Assembly: GCA_004352715.1 (NCBI GenBank)
Contig: SCFE01000019.1
Span: 2,089,545-2,153,544 of the forward strand
Length of the DNA: 64,000 bases
Origin: Hofstenia miamia
Lineage: Eukaryota > Xenacoelomorpha > Acoela
Direction: 5' to 3'
Made by a program: the position numbers and the translations under genes. This document shows positions 23,301-28,902 of this stretch, in pieces; the stretch's first letter is position 1; the number at the start of each line of letters is the position of its first letter. The notes below the pieces were generated by a model. It worked only from the letters and a program-made list of their open reading frames with translations, ran no database searches and was not told the DNA's origin.

Positions 23301-25960
23301 ATAATTTGCATTAACTCAAATATTTCCAAATTTTCGGTAATGCAGTCAATAAATCGTGCATTTCGGAATATTAAATAAGAATTTTGTCGATTTTTACAAT
23401 TGAAGACATGTTGATGATAGAAAACTTGAGATAAATTACAAAGTTTTTCATGATTGAGAAACTTAGAGTAGAAATTTAGAACAAAAAATGGCAGCCGATG
23501 GAAATCACATTTAAATCGTTTAAAGTTTTTTAAAATTTATTTCCACCTTAAAATATCCACGTTTCGTAATTTTTCTTGCTACCAATCACATAGTCTAACA
23601 GTGGCCTTACAACGGAAATTTTCAATGTGAAGCAGACTTGTCAACGAGCCGAGCTTCTAACGAGCAAACCGATCCNTTTATTACAACTGTAATTGTATTA
23701 GTCTTGATTAGGTCTGTTATGATTAACACGGGTGCACGGTTTACCGGAGACGGTGCTCCCTCTAATTTAAAGTATCATCTTTTATCTCTTCTGTTTGTTC
23801 CAATTCGTCTTCATCAACTAATAAGTCTTCCTCCTCAAAATATGCTTCTTCCTCTTTGATAAAGTTAATCTGCCGTTTACAATATTTCTTTGTATGACCT
23901 TTCTTTCCGCACGCCTGACATTTTAGATCTTTTCTATTTATGCGTTTTACCGTTCCATCTTTCAGCTTTATCTTGATGATCTAGTCCTTTGGTTTTCCAT
24001 CATCGTCTTTTCTAGTTTTATTTACTCTGCTTACCATTGCTGGTATCACTTTCATTGTTGACGATTTTTTGTTAATTCGAGCATTGTTTTNTGCATATAT
24101 GAGAAAACAAATCATATTTGGAATACCTGCTCTCTCTTGAACTTAACTTCAATAGTCTTTCCACCTGTGACATATAATTTTGCAAATCTTCTCGTTTGTT
24201 CATTTTTAGACTATTTAATAACATCCGATATTGACTTTTGAAACTTTCATCATCATAAAATCACTGATACTCTCCAATTAATTTTTTATANCGTTTCGTA
24301 ATTTTTCTTGCTACCAATCACATAGTCTAACAGTGGCCTTACAACGGAAATTTTCAATGTGAAGCAGACTTGTCAACGAGCCGAGCTTCTAACGAGCAAA
24401 CCGATCCCAGCCGAGCTTGAGCTTGTTAATTTGATTATGGAGATTTTTCTTATTTTTTGCAGTCAGTATGCCTTTCCTATAATCTTATTTAAGAAATGTT
24501 TATTAAATAATAGGAAGAGCTATGTAAAAAATTCTTTGAGCACAATATTTTTAAAAAAATGCCGAGTTAAAACGAGCCTCATTCAAAGATTTTATGTGGC
24601 GAGCCGAGCCGAACTTACACAAAATTTAAACGAGCCGAGCCGAGCCGAGCTTGGAAATTGCGGCTCGTTGACAAGTCTGATGTGAAGCAATGAGCGGAGT
24701 GCTTGCTTTGCTAGATAAATCTTCGTGCGATGATTTGAAGAAAACGTATCTAATTTATTTGTTTGAGCGAGCGTAGGTACAGCATTAAGGCATTTGCTTG
24801 CTGTGACGCAATCATTCAATTATTCTTAAAGCAAATCGTAATAAATTATTTCCTAATTCAATTCATTTATTACTTGATTCTTGAATGTTGTTTTAAAGCA
24901 AAACTAATAATTTACGATTTGTACATTTGTATGGGTATAAATTCATGCAATTTAGAATGAAATTCATTTATTAAAAAATTATTGGGCAAGCACTGCTTTC
25001 CTTGCTTACACGCACAAGCCGTCTATGCACTTGACTAATCCTGAGACGCCTTGCTGATATAAAAATACATCGTTTCATTCCTTGCATTATGCGCAAAATT
25101 TCTTAAAAATATCTACCTAACTATTTATTAAACATTTGGGTTGCTTATTTTACATTAAACAGGTATACAATTTCTTCCACTGAAGTACACTTAGCAGCAA
25201 TGTTTTTTTAAAGCTACATAAAATGTTCAATTAGATATTATTGAATGTGATTTTTCCTGGAATACAAAATAATTTTAATTTTAACTTTCTAAACATTCCA
25301 TAGCTGATAATGGAACACTACACTATAACACGACTAAGTTTTTAATCTCTGTATACAATGATACGTTTTCTGTATTCATAAACATATCGGTTGCAACTAC
25401 ATTAAACAATTGTGAAATAAAGATCATTCTAAAGATTTGAAGAATTGCAATGAATTATTATATTTTTGTTGTTATATTTTATCTAGATACGGTGAACCCG
25501 TTGTTTTCGTTGAAACGGAAGAACTTGAGAAAGAAAGAATTCAGAAGCAAGACGAGTTCACCACTTGGCGCGAAGTCCGTTCAGAGATGAAGAAAAAACG
25601 ACAAGATGAGCTTGCGTGCAGAAATCAATGCAAAGTCAAACAAATTGAGCTGTATGAGGAACTTCAGGTGAATTAAATCATTATTTATAATCGATTTCTG
25701 TCTCATTAAACACTTAGATATGGCTGGCAATGCATTAATTTTTTTAATATTTTTAGAGAAATGTTGACAAATTACGACAAGTTGTCAATCAGAAATTTGA
25801 AGATTATCGCCTTGAAAAGCAAAAGGAGCTAATGGACTCAAATCAAAACATGGTTCCTGAAACTGCCGTTGTTGAAAAACCCGTGGTTACTCCTTCAAAG
25901 AAGGGTAAGGGCTCAGCAAAAGGCAGTAAAAAAGGCTCAGCAAAAGGAAAGAAAAAATAA
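986..25960 (+). CDS. ADGB: Androglobin, C-terminal two thirds (about 22 exons)
   Basis: Androglobin is a large chimeric protein of ciliated and spermatogenic cells, with a calpain-like N-terminus, a circularly permuted globin interrupted by a calmodulin-binding IQ motif, and a conserved C-terminus. Here the exons join in consistent phase from about 986 to the TAA at 25958 and encode about 1,112 residues. The catalytic calpain part lies upstream of the window. Recognisable landmarks in order are the calpain-tail strand with LKPIELILNFSSL, the VAEPYSW segment, the globin helices, the IQ motif IQSAWKGFYSR, EQPPNTWFVVFR, VINNDTGEEV, RLIGCQQPLP, ATGKGHAIIPAF, PHWLLRVVSD and a lysine-rich end. Identification rests on recalled family features, not a search. 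Introns range from 42 bp to about 5.2 kb, and the large ones carry transposons. The two most 5' exons are the least certain. Confidence 0.92.
1688..1798 (+). CDS. ADGB: ADGB candidate exon 2 (calpain-like region)
   Basis: A phase-0 open segment of 37 codons reads RPHGSPLEFIKSTTRVTKIH and ends in FVDNLVQ before a GTTTGT donor at 1799. The acceptor at 1686-1687 has only a weak pyrimidine tract, so the 5' edge may differ. I place it in the calpain-like part because of its position just upstream of the recognisable calpain tail. Confidence 0.55.
2320..2539 (+). CDS. ADGB: ADGB exon 3 (calpain-like domain tail)
   Basis: The frame opens directly after GTTTAG (2314-2319) and reads a beta-strand-like segment, LFLSVDSLKPIELILNFSSL, then a Pro-rich loop. 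It ends in phase 1 at GTAAGT (2540). A TTTTTCCAG at 2391-2399 looks like an acceptor, but the homologous protein segment reads straight through it, so I keep the longer exon. Confidence 0.85.
2931..3211 (+). CDS. ADGB: ADGB exon 4 (calpain C2-like domain into globin)
   Basis: The acceptor TTTATTTCAG and donor GTAGGG (3212) bound a phase 1-to-0 exon. It reads RDDIEARKRAKLVPGIL, then VAEPYSWKHLTTGNPLL, the LNPGRHVLRFHVNAPLAW strand, and FVFGDEENVMNSL, which leads into the first globin helices. This is one of the most family-diagnostic exons. Confidence 0.93.
3534..3686 (+). CDS. ADGB: ADGB exon 5 (permuted globin, first helices)
   Basis: A phase 0-to-0 exon of 51 codons after ATTTTTAG, with donor GTATAT at 3687. 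It reads ESLRFQEYSVSLISKLGKF and an acidic loop, then FEELKESINPSP. It corresponds to the E/F-helix part of the permuted globin. No histidine occurs anywhere in it. Confidence 0.9.
3880..4235. repeat. GC-richer block in ADGB intron, possible SINE
   Basis: This part of the intron between exons 5 and 6 is visibly richer in G+C than its surroundings and holds GGGTCCGAACCTT at about 3916, which resembles a tRNA-type B box. No clear A box, tail or flanking duplication was found, so a tRNA-derived SINE is only a possibility. Confidence 0.25.
4390..4528 (+). CDS. ADGB: ADGB exon 6 (permuted globin, G/H helices)
   Basis: A phase 0-to-1 exon bounded by TTTTTAG and GTAGGA (4529). It reads VFRKAFYYTIGVLFADGISS and MIFALRCLTCDLR, amphipathic helices expected of globin G/H. 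No histidine is present. Confidence 0.88.
5181..5189 (+). CDS. ADGB: ADGB possible 9-nt micro-exon
   Basis: Nine bases lie between TGTATTACAG and a perfect GTAAGT donor, adding D-S-R in frame between exons 6 and 7. The following intron would be only 39 bp (5190-5228). Skipping it also preserves the frame, so it may be a cassette micro-exon or a decoy. Confidence 0.4.
5229..5336 (+). CDS. ADGB: ADGB exon 7 (charged linker between globin and IQ)
   Basis: A phase 1-to-1 exon after GTTGTAG, reading a Glu/Pro/Lys/Arg-rich linker (EPEPENRPQPTSKKESRR). The donor is either GTGGTA at 5337 or GTAATT at 5340; both keep the phase. Confidence 0.8.
5404..5429. repeat. (TA)n microsatellite
   Basis: About 13 TA units in the intron between ADGB exons 7 and 8. 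Confidence 0.9.
5430..6836. other. ADGB intron 7 remainder, nothing recognised
   Basis: AT-rich intron sequence. An 86-codon chance ORF at 6341-6601 was considered and not accepted as an exon, because exons 7 and 8 already join in phase. Confidence 0.5.
6837..6971 (+). CDS. ADGB: ADGB exon 8 with IQ calmodulin-binding motif
   Basis: A phase 1-to-1 exon after AATTTAG, with donor GTAAGA (6972). The helix QMTNKALETWKEKELTEEEL is followed by IQSAWKGFYSRSI, an exact match to the IQ pattern [I]QxxxKGxxxR. In androglobin the IQ motif sits inside the permuted globin and is a calmodulin-binding site by family knowledge. Confidence 0.93.
7003..7113 (+). other. Possible ADGB cassette or poison exon
   Basis: After a 31-bp GT-AG interval (6972-7002), an in-phase acidic segment (FWEMEDDLISEQ) runs from 7003. 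Phase-1 donors lie at 7072 and 7114, and reading through reaches TAA at 7122. Direct splicing of exon 8 to exon 9 gives the better family-like protein, so this is at most an alternative exon. Confidence 0.25.
7963..8056 (+). CDS. ADGB: ADGB exon 9 (globin A/B helices)
   Basis: A phase 1-to-2 exon reading KAKEQLMKIWQAFQPNSESA then GLMLLR, the A-helix-like segment that in androglobin follows the IQ motif because the globin is circularly permuted. The donor GTATAT at 8057 starts a 42-bp intron. Confidence 0.92.
8099..8233 (+). CDS. ADGB: ADGB exon 10
   Basis: A phase 2-to-2 exon reading MFRIDPDQIIRFPFSKDEWF and YPEQPPNTWFVVFR. It continues exon 9 without a break, which is strong evidence that the 42-bp interval (8057-8098) is a genuine mini-intron. 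The donor is GTGAGA at 8234. Confidence 0.93.
8498..8651 (+). CDS. ADGB: ADGB exon 11
   Basis: A phase 2-to-0 exon reading IFYVDDLSLLVPKLSS and LRVINNDTGEEVDKVFMRV, a conserved beta-rich stretch after the globin. The acceptor is TCTTTAG; the donor is GTTTGT at 8652. Confidence 0.92.
8710..9095. repeat. Possible hAT-like remnant with GGGTC-rich ends
   Basis: In the intron between exons 11 and 12, CACAAACCCGATCCGACCC near 8711 faces TCGGGTTCGGGTCTTTGTG near 9033. They form an imperfect inverted pair of the GGGT(C/T)GGGT type seen in the hAT at 21123. I could not find matching 8-bp flanks, so its boundaries are unresolved. Confidence 0.3.
9346..9533 (+). CDS. ADGB: ADGB exon 12
   Basis: A phase 0-to-2 exon reading GYTFLCEGRSSDYTLPAGKW, RMRLIGCQQPLP and VREIKDYYVPNDHKII. 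It resembles a jelly-roll-like domain conserved in the family. The donor GTAGCC at 9534 begins a 45-bp intron. Confidence 0.92.
9579..9763 (+). CDS. ADGB: ADGB exon 13
   Basis: A phase 2-to-1 exon reading YSVKVSEDHLATIQMQTSK, LLEILDNEEKV and ATGKGHAIIPAFVFL. Reading continuity with exon 12 confirms the 45-bp intron 9534-9578. The donor is GTAAGT at 9764. Confidence 0.92.
10418..10447 (+). CDS. ADGB: ADGB exon 14, 30-nt micro-exon
   Basis: A 30-base phase 1-to-1 exon between ATTCTAG and GTAAGT, encoding a basic DKKRMKQRD segment. Neighbouring exons also splice in frame without it, so it could be skipped. Strong sites on both sides support use. Confidence 0.65.
11040..11213 (+). CDS. ADGB: ADGB exon 15 (basic region)
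   Basis: A phase 1-to-1 exon after TTATATAG, reading LSLEEKLRKISVPKKLLE and a Lys-rich stretch (KKGKATKIKSKRIPKAQEL). The donor is GTAGGA at 11214. The next intron is about 5.2 kb and carries the LINE, gap 1 and the MITE. Confidence 0.8.
11311..11359. repeat. (TA)n microsatellite
   Basis: About 24 TA units immediately 3' of ADGB exon 15. It inflates an overlapping ORF that reads poly(Ile-Tyr). Confidence 0.9.
12379..14494 (-). pseudogene. Non-LTR retrotransposon (LINE) reverse transcriptase
   Basis: A minus-strand LINE in the ADGB intron. The 562-codon frame 14067-12379 holds an RT domain: NYRPISITHPFSKIFEK, NQFGFRPKFSTSDAI, motif A ALLDLSKAFNSMNFDIL, motif B GLPQGTVLGPILF and the catalytic YADD. 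A C-terminal region in the style of the CR1/jockey group follows. A second frame at 14494-14132 continues it upstream (the endonuclease-to-RT linker), joined by a frameshift near a run of five A at about 14145. The endonuclease is lost in the 1000-N gap that follows immediately. Most of the RT frame is open with catalytic Asp residues kept, so the insertion is probably young. Clade assignment is inference. Confidence 0.88.
14495..15494. other. Scaffold gap of exactly 1000 N
   Basis: An arbitrary-length gap that truncates the 5' part of the LINE. Open frames reported through it are meaningless. Confidence 0.99.
15514..15940. mobile_element. pogo/Tigger-like MITE inserted in a TA repeat
   Basis: The element is flanked on both sides by (TA)n and has imperfect inverted ends. 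The left end reads CAGAATACTCTCACCTATTC followed by GCG, and the right end reverse-complements to TAGCATTCCTTCGTTATTTG followed by CGG. The layout (CAG start, TATTCCTCG-like, then a cGCGg block) matches the pogo/Tigger branch of Tc1/mariner, which targets TA. There is no transposase ORF in about 430 bp, so it is non-autonomous. Confidence 0.6.
16442..16575 (+). CDS. ADGB: ADGB exon 16
   Basis: A phase 1-to-0 exon after TTGTTTAG with donor GTAAGT (16576). It is Ser/Asn-rich (LQNSPIRSNSKNVSNESPT) and ends acidic (SDVEIDAEQP). Phase matches exon 15 across the transposon-filled intron. Confidence 0.75.
16728..16805 (+). CDS. Possible ADGB exon (26 codons, phase 0)
   Basis: A pyrimidine-rich acceptor (TTTTTACAAG) and a GTAGGT donor at 16806 bound a 78-nt phase 0-to-0 open segment with hydrophobic character (ALLIIYYLDLRQMIEAGILV). 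Frame is kept with or without it. I do not recognise it from the family, so inclusion is tentative. Confidence 0.3.
17252..17366 (+). CDS. ADGB: ADGB exon 17
   Basis: A phase 0-to-1 exon reading IPHKYVIQAKVLRNSWPLSE then LKEQEKEELK. The acceptor is CAATTTAG. The donor GTACCA at 17367 starts a 45-bp intron. Confidence 0.88.
17412..17511 (+). CDS. ADGB: ADGB exon 18
   Basis: A phase 1-to-2 exon after a 45-bp intron (17367-17411). It is polar and Ser/Lys-rich (FEPSRANSGKSTNSM). A longer open frame overlaps it in another phase, but only this frame links exon 17 to exon 19. Confidence 0.75.
17512..20630. other. ADGB intron 18, mostly unrecognised
   Basis: A 3.1-kb AT-rich intron. The only notable part is a GC-rich patch at 19689-19778 that ends CCAGTCCTATCTCTG, like a hAT terminus read outward. 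Its partner end was not found. No exon with matching phase was seen. Confidence 0.4.
20631..20820 (+). CDS. ADGB: ADGB exon 19
   Basis: A phase 2-to-0 exon after ATGTTTAG, reading DKPHWLLRVVSDADAV, then a charged helix (RRDTERCEQIRSLKLAWEAA) ending GRAEK at GTAAAT (20821). The PHW...R.VSD and AWE.A.PGRA motifs are strongly androglobin-like. Confidence 0.93.
21115..21832 (+). mobile_element. Truncated hAT transposon with 8-bp TSD
   Basis: The element 21123-21824 is flanked by the perfect 8-bp direct repeat ATGCTAAG (21115-21122 and 21825-21832), the target duplication size of hAT elements. The ends are short imperfect inverted repeats: CAACCTGGAAAC on the left and, reverse-complemented, CAAAGCTGGAAAT on the right. 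Subterminal GGGTTGGGT repeats occur at both ends. It lies in the intron between ADGB exons 19 and 20 and has not disturbed the splice sites. Confidence 0.85.
21282..21630 (+). pseudogene. hAT transposase C-terminal dimerisation domain remnant
   Basis: This is the only protein trace inside the hAT element. The frame at 21282-21545 reads FDEIDEHSQKDIELDAEINI, LDLWKTQNCCPALL and SFAESEEHSST, which follows the hAT C-terminal pattern of a WW-like helix, then a variant of the SA(S/E)SERxFS block. A frameshift near 21545 moves the rest to another frame, RRSLSPERVKHLVV, the usual end of the domain. The catalytic RNase-H-like core is absent, so the copy is inactive. Family assignment comes from motif order. 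Confidence 0.75.
22183..22400 (+). CDS. ADGB: ADGB exon 20
   Basis: A phase 0-to-2 exon after GAGTTTAG. It begins AAERRAKFLETYSVKAED, continuing the helix of exon 19, then an acidic linker and SNLPVLKPLDQNQYR. The donor is GTAAGA at 22401. Overlapping open frames in this interval are shadows. Confidence 0.88.
23560..23675. repeat. 116-bp segment duplicated at 24292-24407
   Basis: These 116 bases reappear unchanged at 24292-24407. Each copy abuts a single N (23676 and 24291). The first copy stops inside the 5' end of the nested MITE. The pattern is that of an overlapping contig end not merged by the assembler, not a biological duplication. Confidence 0.9.
23677..24290 (-). pseudogene. Retrotransposon gag fragment with zinc knuckle
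   Basis: On the minus strand, sequence around 23878-23922 encodes CQACGKKGHTKKYC, an exact CX2CX4HX4C nucleocapsid knuckle, followed by an acidic tail (EEEAYFEEEDLLVDEDE). Upstream, beyond the single N at 24091, frame pieces read LQNYMSQVERLLKL, like the central helical gag domain of copia-type elements. Stops occur and both ends are bounded by Ns. It may be misplaced from another locus. Confidence 0.65.
24357..24687. mobile_element. hAT MITE, 315 bp, perfect TIRs and TSD
   Basis: The element 24365-24679 starts CAGACTTGTCAACGAGCCG and ends in its exact 19-bp reverse complement. It is flanked by the 8-bp direct repeat ATGTGAAG (24357-24364 and 24680-24687). The interior carries many GAGCCGAG motifs near both ends, typical of hAT subterminal repeats. 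It encodes nothing and is nested in the 2-kb hAT-type element. Confidence 0.92.
25487..25667 (+). CDS. ADGB: ADGB exon 21 (C-terminal coiled coil)
   Basis: A phase 2-to-0 exon after TTATCTAG, reading YGEPVVFVETEELEKERIQK and a long charged helix (WREVRSEMKKKRQDELACRN). The donor is GTGAAT at 25668, starting an 89-bp intron. The 3.1-kb intron upstream holds the nested hAT elements. Confidence 0.93.
25757..25960 (+). CDS. ADGB: ADGB last exon with stop
   Basis: The terminal exon of 67 codons plus TAA (25958-25960). It continues the coiled coil (NVDKLRQVVNQKFEDYRLEK) and ends in a repetitive basic tail of GS/AK/KK repeats (SAKGSKKGSAKGKKK), typical of the family's lysine-rich C-terminus. Confidence 0.93.
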   Translation, partial: RNVDKLRQVVNQKFEDYRLEKQKELMDSNQNMVPETAVVEKPVVTPSKKGKGSAKGSKKGSAKGKKK

Positions 25961-26095
25961 TTTTGTAAATTTTATTTTAGAATTCAAATGTAAGATTAGT
26001 TTGTTATTAGATATTAAAAATTCAATTGATTAGGAGCTAGGTTTCGCATTCTGTATAGAAATAGGCCTATACATAACTAACCAATTCTATCTCTC

Positions 26096-26101
26096 AATAA
26101 A
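26096..26101 (+). terminator. Poly(A) signal of ADGB
   Basis: AATAAA lies 136 bases after the stop codon, within AT-rich 3' UTR sequence. It is the first canonical hexamer downstream of the stop. Confidence 0.6.
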
Positions 26102-26442
26102 CAAGCCCAAAGATTTGTATATTTCTATAATTAGAAAATTGCTTTGATTCGACTTATTCCATTGTAAGTATTCTAATAAGTTTAATAACTTCCCAAAATC
26201 TCAGAGTTTTAGTCTTAGCATTTGAACTTGTTGCAAAATTATACAACATGGAAAGTTTCATAAGAAATTGGAAAGATTCTAAATACTAACATCTTCAAAA
26301 AATTTCAAAATCTAATGGTCTTACAGTATGCGAATCAATTAAAAATTCGAGCAACATGGAAAAATTATTATGCTCTTGGCTCAATCCTATAATAAAAACT
26401 TCATTAAATTTAATCATTCTCAATATTAAAATGAACTTCAAG

Positions 26443-28200
26443 GTAATAATAATAATAATAATATTTATTTAATTCTTTTGTTTTTTTACAAATCAAGTGA
26501 TTAACACTTACGAAGAATTAAAACAATAAATATAAATTAACTTGGTTCTGAAAAAATACTTTGTCTTGGTTTCAAAAGTTTATTGTCCTTGATGATATAA
26601 ATAGTTGGTTTTCATTGTTCAATAGCTTTGTTATAGTTTATGGACTTTGTCCTATAATTTGATAAGTAGTTGGATCTTCTTCGTTTTAGTGAAATTTTTA
26701 ATGATTTTTTAAATTTATTGAAATTTCATTCTTCTTTAATATCTGGAGGAAGTTTGTTCCATAAATCAATTATAAAATTAGTAAATGATTTTTCAAAGAT
26801 TTTCTTTTTAAATTTGATTTTGTGATAAGTCTTAGTTCGCTTGTGTATATTTTTCTGTAATTCTACTGAAGGTCTTTTCCAAAATAGTAAGAGGCAATTT
26901 AATTTTAATAGGTATTCTAATGATTCGATATTATGTTTTTCCAATATTTTACTTTGATTGTTTTTGCTACAGATTGTATTAATTGCCCAATTAAAAACTT
27001 TCTTCAGTTTTTTAAATATTTTCTTGGTAACATTGGTAAATAAAAAAGAAGAATATGAAAAATGCCACAGTATAAGAGATCTTAGTAGTACAATTCTCCA
27101 ATTCATTGGTAATATATGTTGAATCTTAGTTAGCAATTTAACTCCATGGGCCATTTTCTTCGTAGTTGCATTGATCTGATCTGTAAATTTAAGTTCATTG
27201 TCAATTTCAATACCAAGATATTTAATTTTCTTAGTTTCATAAATGATATTTTTTTCAATATATATATTGATTCTAAACGTTCACTTTTTCCATTTTTTTT
27301 CTTTATAATCATAAATGTAGTTTTCTCAATATTTAATTTCATCATATTCTGTTCAAAAAATTTCTTTACTTTAATTATATGTTCTTGTAAAATCTTTATT
27401 TTGGATGTATATAATAGAGTATCATCTGCAAATTGAATGCATTTGCCTTCAATGAAGTTAGGAATATCATTTACATATAGATTGAATAATAGTGGTCCTA
27501 AAACTGATCCTTGTGGTACTCCATTATTTACCAATATTTGTTNGAAAAACAAGAAAAAATGATATTCCCCTACGTTAATGCACTTTGTGTCAAGCTGAGG
27601 TATTTATTTGTTGTGAGATTTCTTTCTTTTAGTTGGCATCTCATAAATGTTTAATACTATTTGGGAAAGCAAACAAATTTTTATTATGTAAAGACTAATA
27701 AATTTATCATTCTTTAACCACATGTACTTTCTGTGAAACAATTCAAACCTTTGTTAAACATTGATTGTATTCAACATATTAAAATATTTATTTTTATAAA
27801 TAAAATCTGTATAAAATAATATCTGAATTTACAATAAAGATTATTCGTATTTTTGTGCATTAACGTTATTCTTACCCATTCTCAAAAGTTTATGCTAATA
27901 ACCTCATGAAATTTTCATTTTGTTCNGGAATAACTTCAGCCATTTTTAATTGTTTAGGGAAATAGGAATAGTAAATACATTCATTGAAGAGATCACATAA
28001 TGGTCTTGCTAGTACATATAGGGCGTCTTTTAAGAACCATAAAGGATAGTAACTTGGGCCTTTTGATTTACTTGTTTTTATCATTTTTGCGCATTTGCAA
28101 AAATCACGAAGTGAAACATATTTAAATTTAAAAGGTGAGTGAATCAAATTTATGTTATGATGGTAATTGAATTTTGTAATTTCTTTAATAGAATCTTCAT
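26443..28200 (-). pseudogene. Decayed LINE, reverse transcriptase fragments
   Basis: A minus-strand LINE just downstream of ADGB. The low-coordinate end is a (TAA)n run at 26443-26463, matching a LINE 3' simple-repeat tail. Pieces in order are an RT N-terminal part at 28147-27890 (KSKGPSYYPLWFLKDAL, PKQLKMAEVI), the RT core at 27552-27130 (NNGVPQGSVLGPLLFNLYVN, FADD) and the C-terminal thumb-like region at 27154-26726 (FNWAINTICSKNN). Between 27543 and 27926, both single Ns, lies unrelated sequence. There are several frameshifts. FADD is an accepted variant of the YADD box. Confidence 0.8.
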
Positions 28201-28700
28201 CTTGAAATTTACCAAGTTTCTAGACAAAATTGTGTTTCTTCACTATAAACAGAACCAAAAAGCCGTTTAAGAAAATGTGAATACCAGCATTGTTTGTTGT
28301 GAATTATATATTTACATAAAAACAATATAGTGAGTATTTTTCATTGAAAGATCATATTTTACTAGGAATGTTTCTGCTGAAAGCATATCAACTGAAGAGC
28401 GTTATTAGGATTAGCAGAAAATTATGTGCCTAAATATGAAGTTCATTCTAATTGAAGTTGTCAAACCAGGTTATATGAATGACAATAATATACATTTACT
28501 AAAATAAAAGCTTAAAATGATAATTGGGCGTCAGTATATAGTGCTTTAACTCCCAATGAAATGTTCAATAGGTTTTGAAATATGCTAATTCATCGCATCT
28601 TGATAAATACTGTCCAGAAAAGTCAATTTAAGAAACGAAAATCCAATTATACCAACAATTAAGAGCAAACCTTGGATTGATACACATTGCTTAATTTTGA

Positions 28701-28900
28701 TTAACCCTAGAACTCTCCTGCTAGTGACAATTGTCAATTTTTTTGATAGGCTTCACAAAATTAATTCGGAAGATATTTGAACATCATTTTCTTTGAATTG
28801 CTTTATTAAATAACTTACTCTTTAAAATAATATCTGTTTTTTTCAATCATGTATTAAACTAATGATTTTTAGTAGTGATAGTTGTCACTAGCAAGGTAGT
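28701..28900. mobile_element. piggyBac-like MITE fragment
   Basis: TTAACCCTAGAACTCTCCTG at 28701 looks like a piggyBac end (TTAA target followed by CCCTAGAA). A nearby block, CTCCTGCTAGTGACAATTGT (28715 onwards), is inverted as ACTAGCAAGG with GTTGTCAC just before it, near 28880-28895. The outer right terminus is missing, probably replaced by the LINE that begins near 28903. Confidence 0.4.
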
Positions 28901-28902
28901 TA

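Larger units (their letters stand above)
22986..25035. mobile_element. hAT-type element, 2.0 kb, with 8-bp TSD
   Basis: The 8-bp direct repeat CACTTGAC (22986-22993 and 25028-25035) flanks an element 22994-25027. The left end reads CAGTGGCGGCTTGTGCATGC, and the right end reverse-complements to CATAGACGGCTTGTGCGTG. CAGTGGCGG starts are common in hAT elements. I recognise no transposase in it. It contains a second hAT MITE and an assembly-derived duplication, so the true length is probably about 0.7 kb shorter. Confidence 0.8.

Noticed and set aside
24592-24819. Opposing ORFs at 24359-24685 and 24592-24819
   Set aside because: Both lie in the MITE and its flank; the GAGCCGAG repeats produce open frames by composition.
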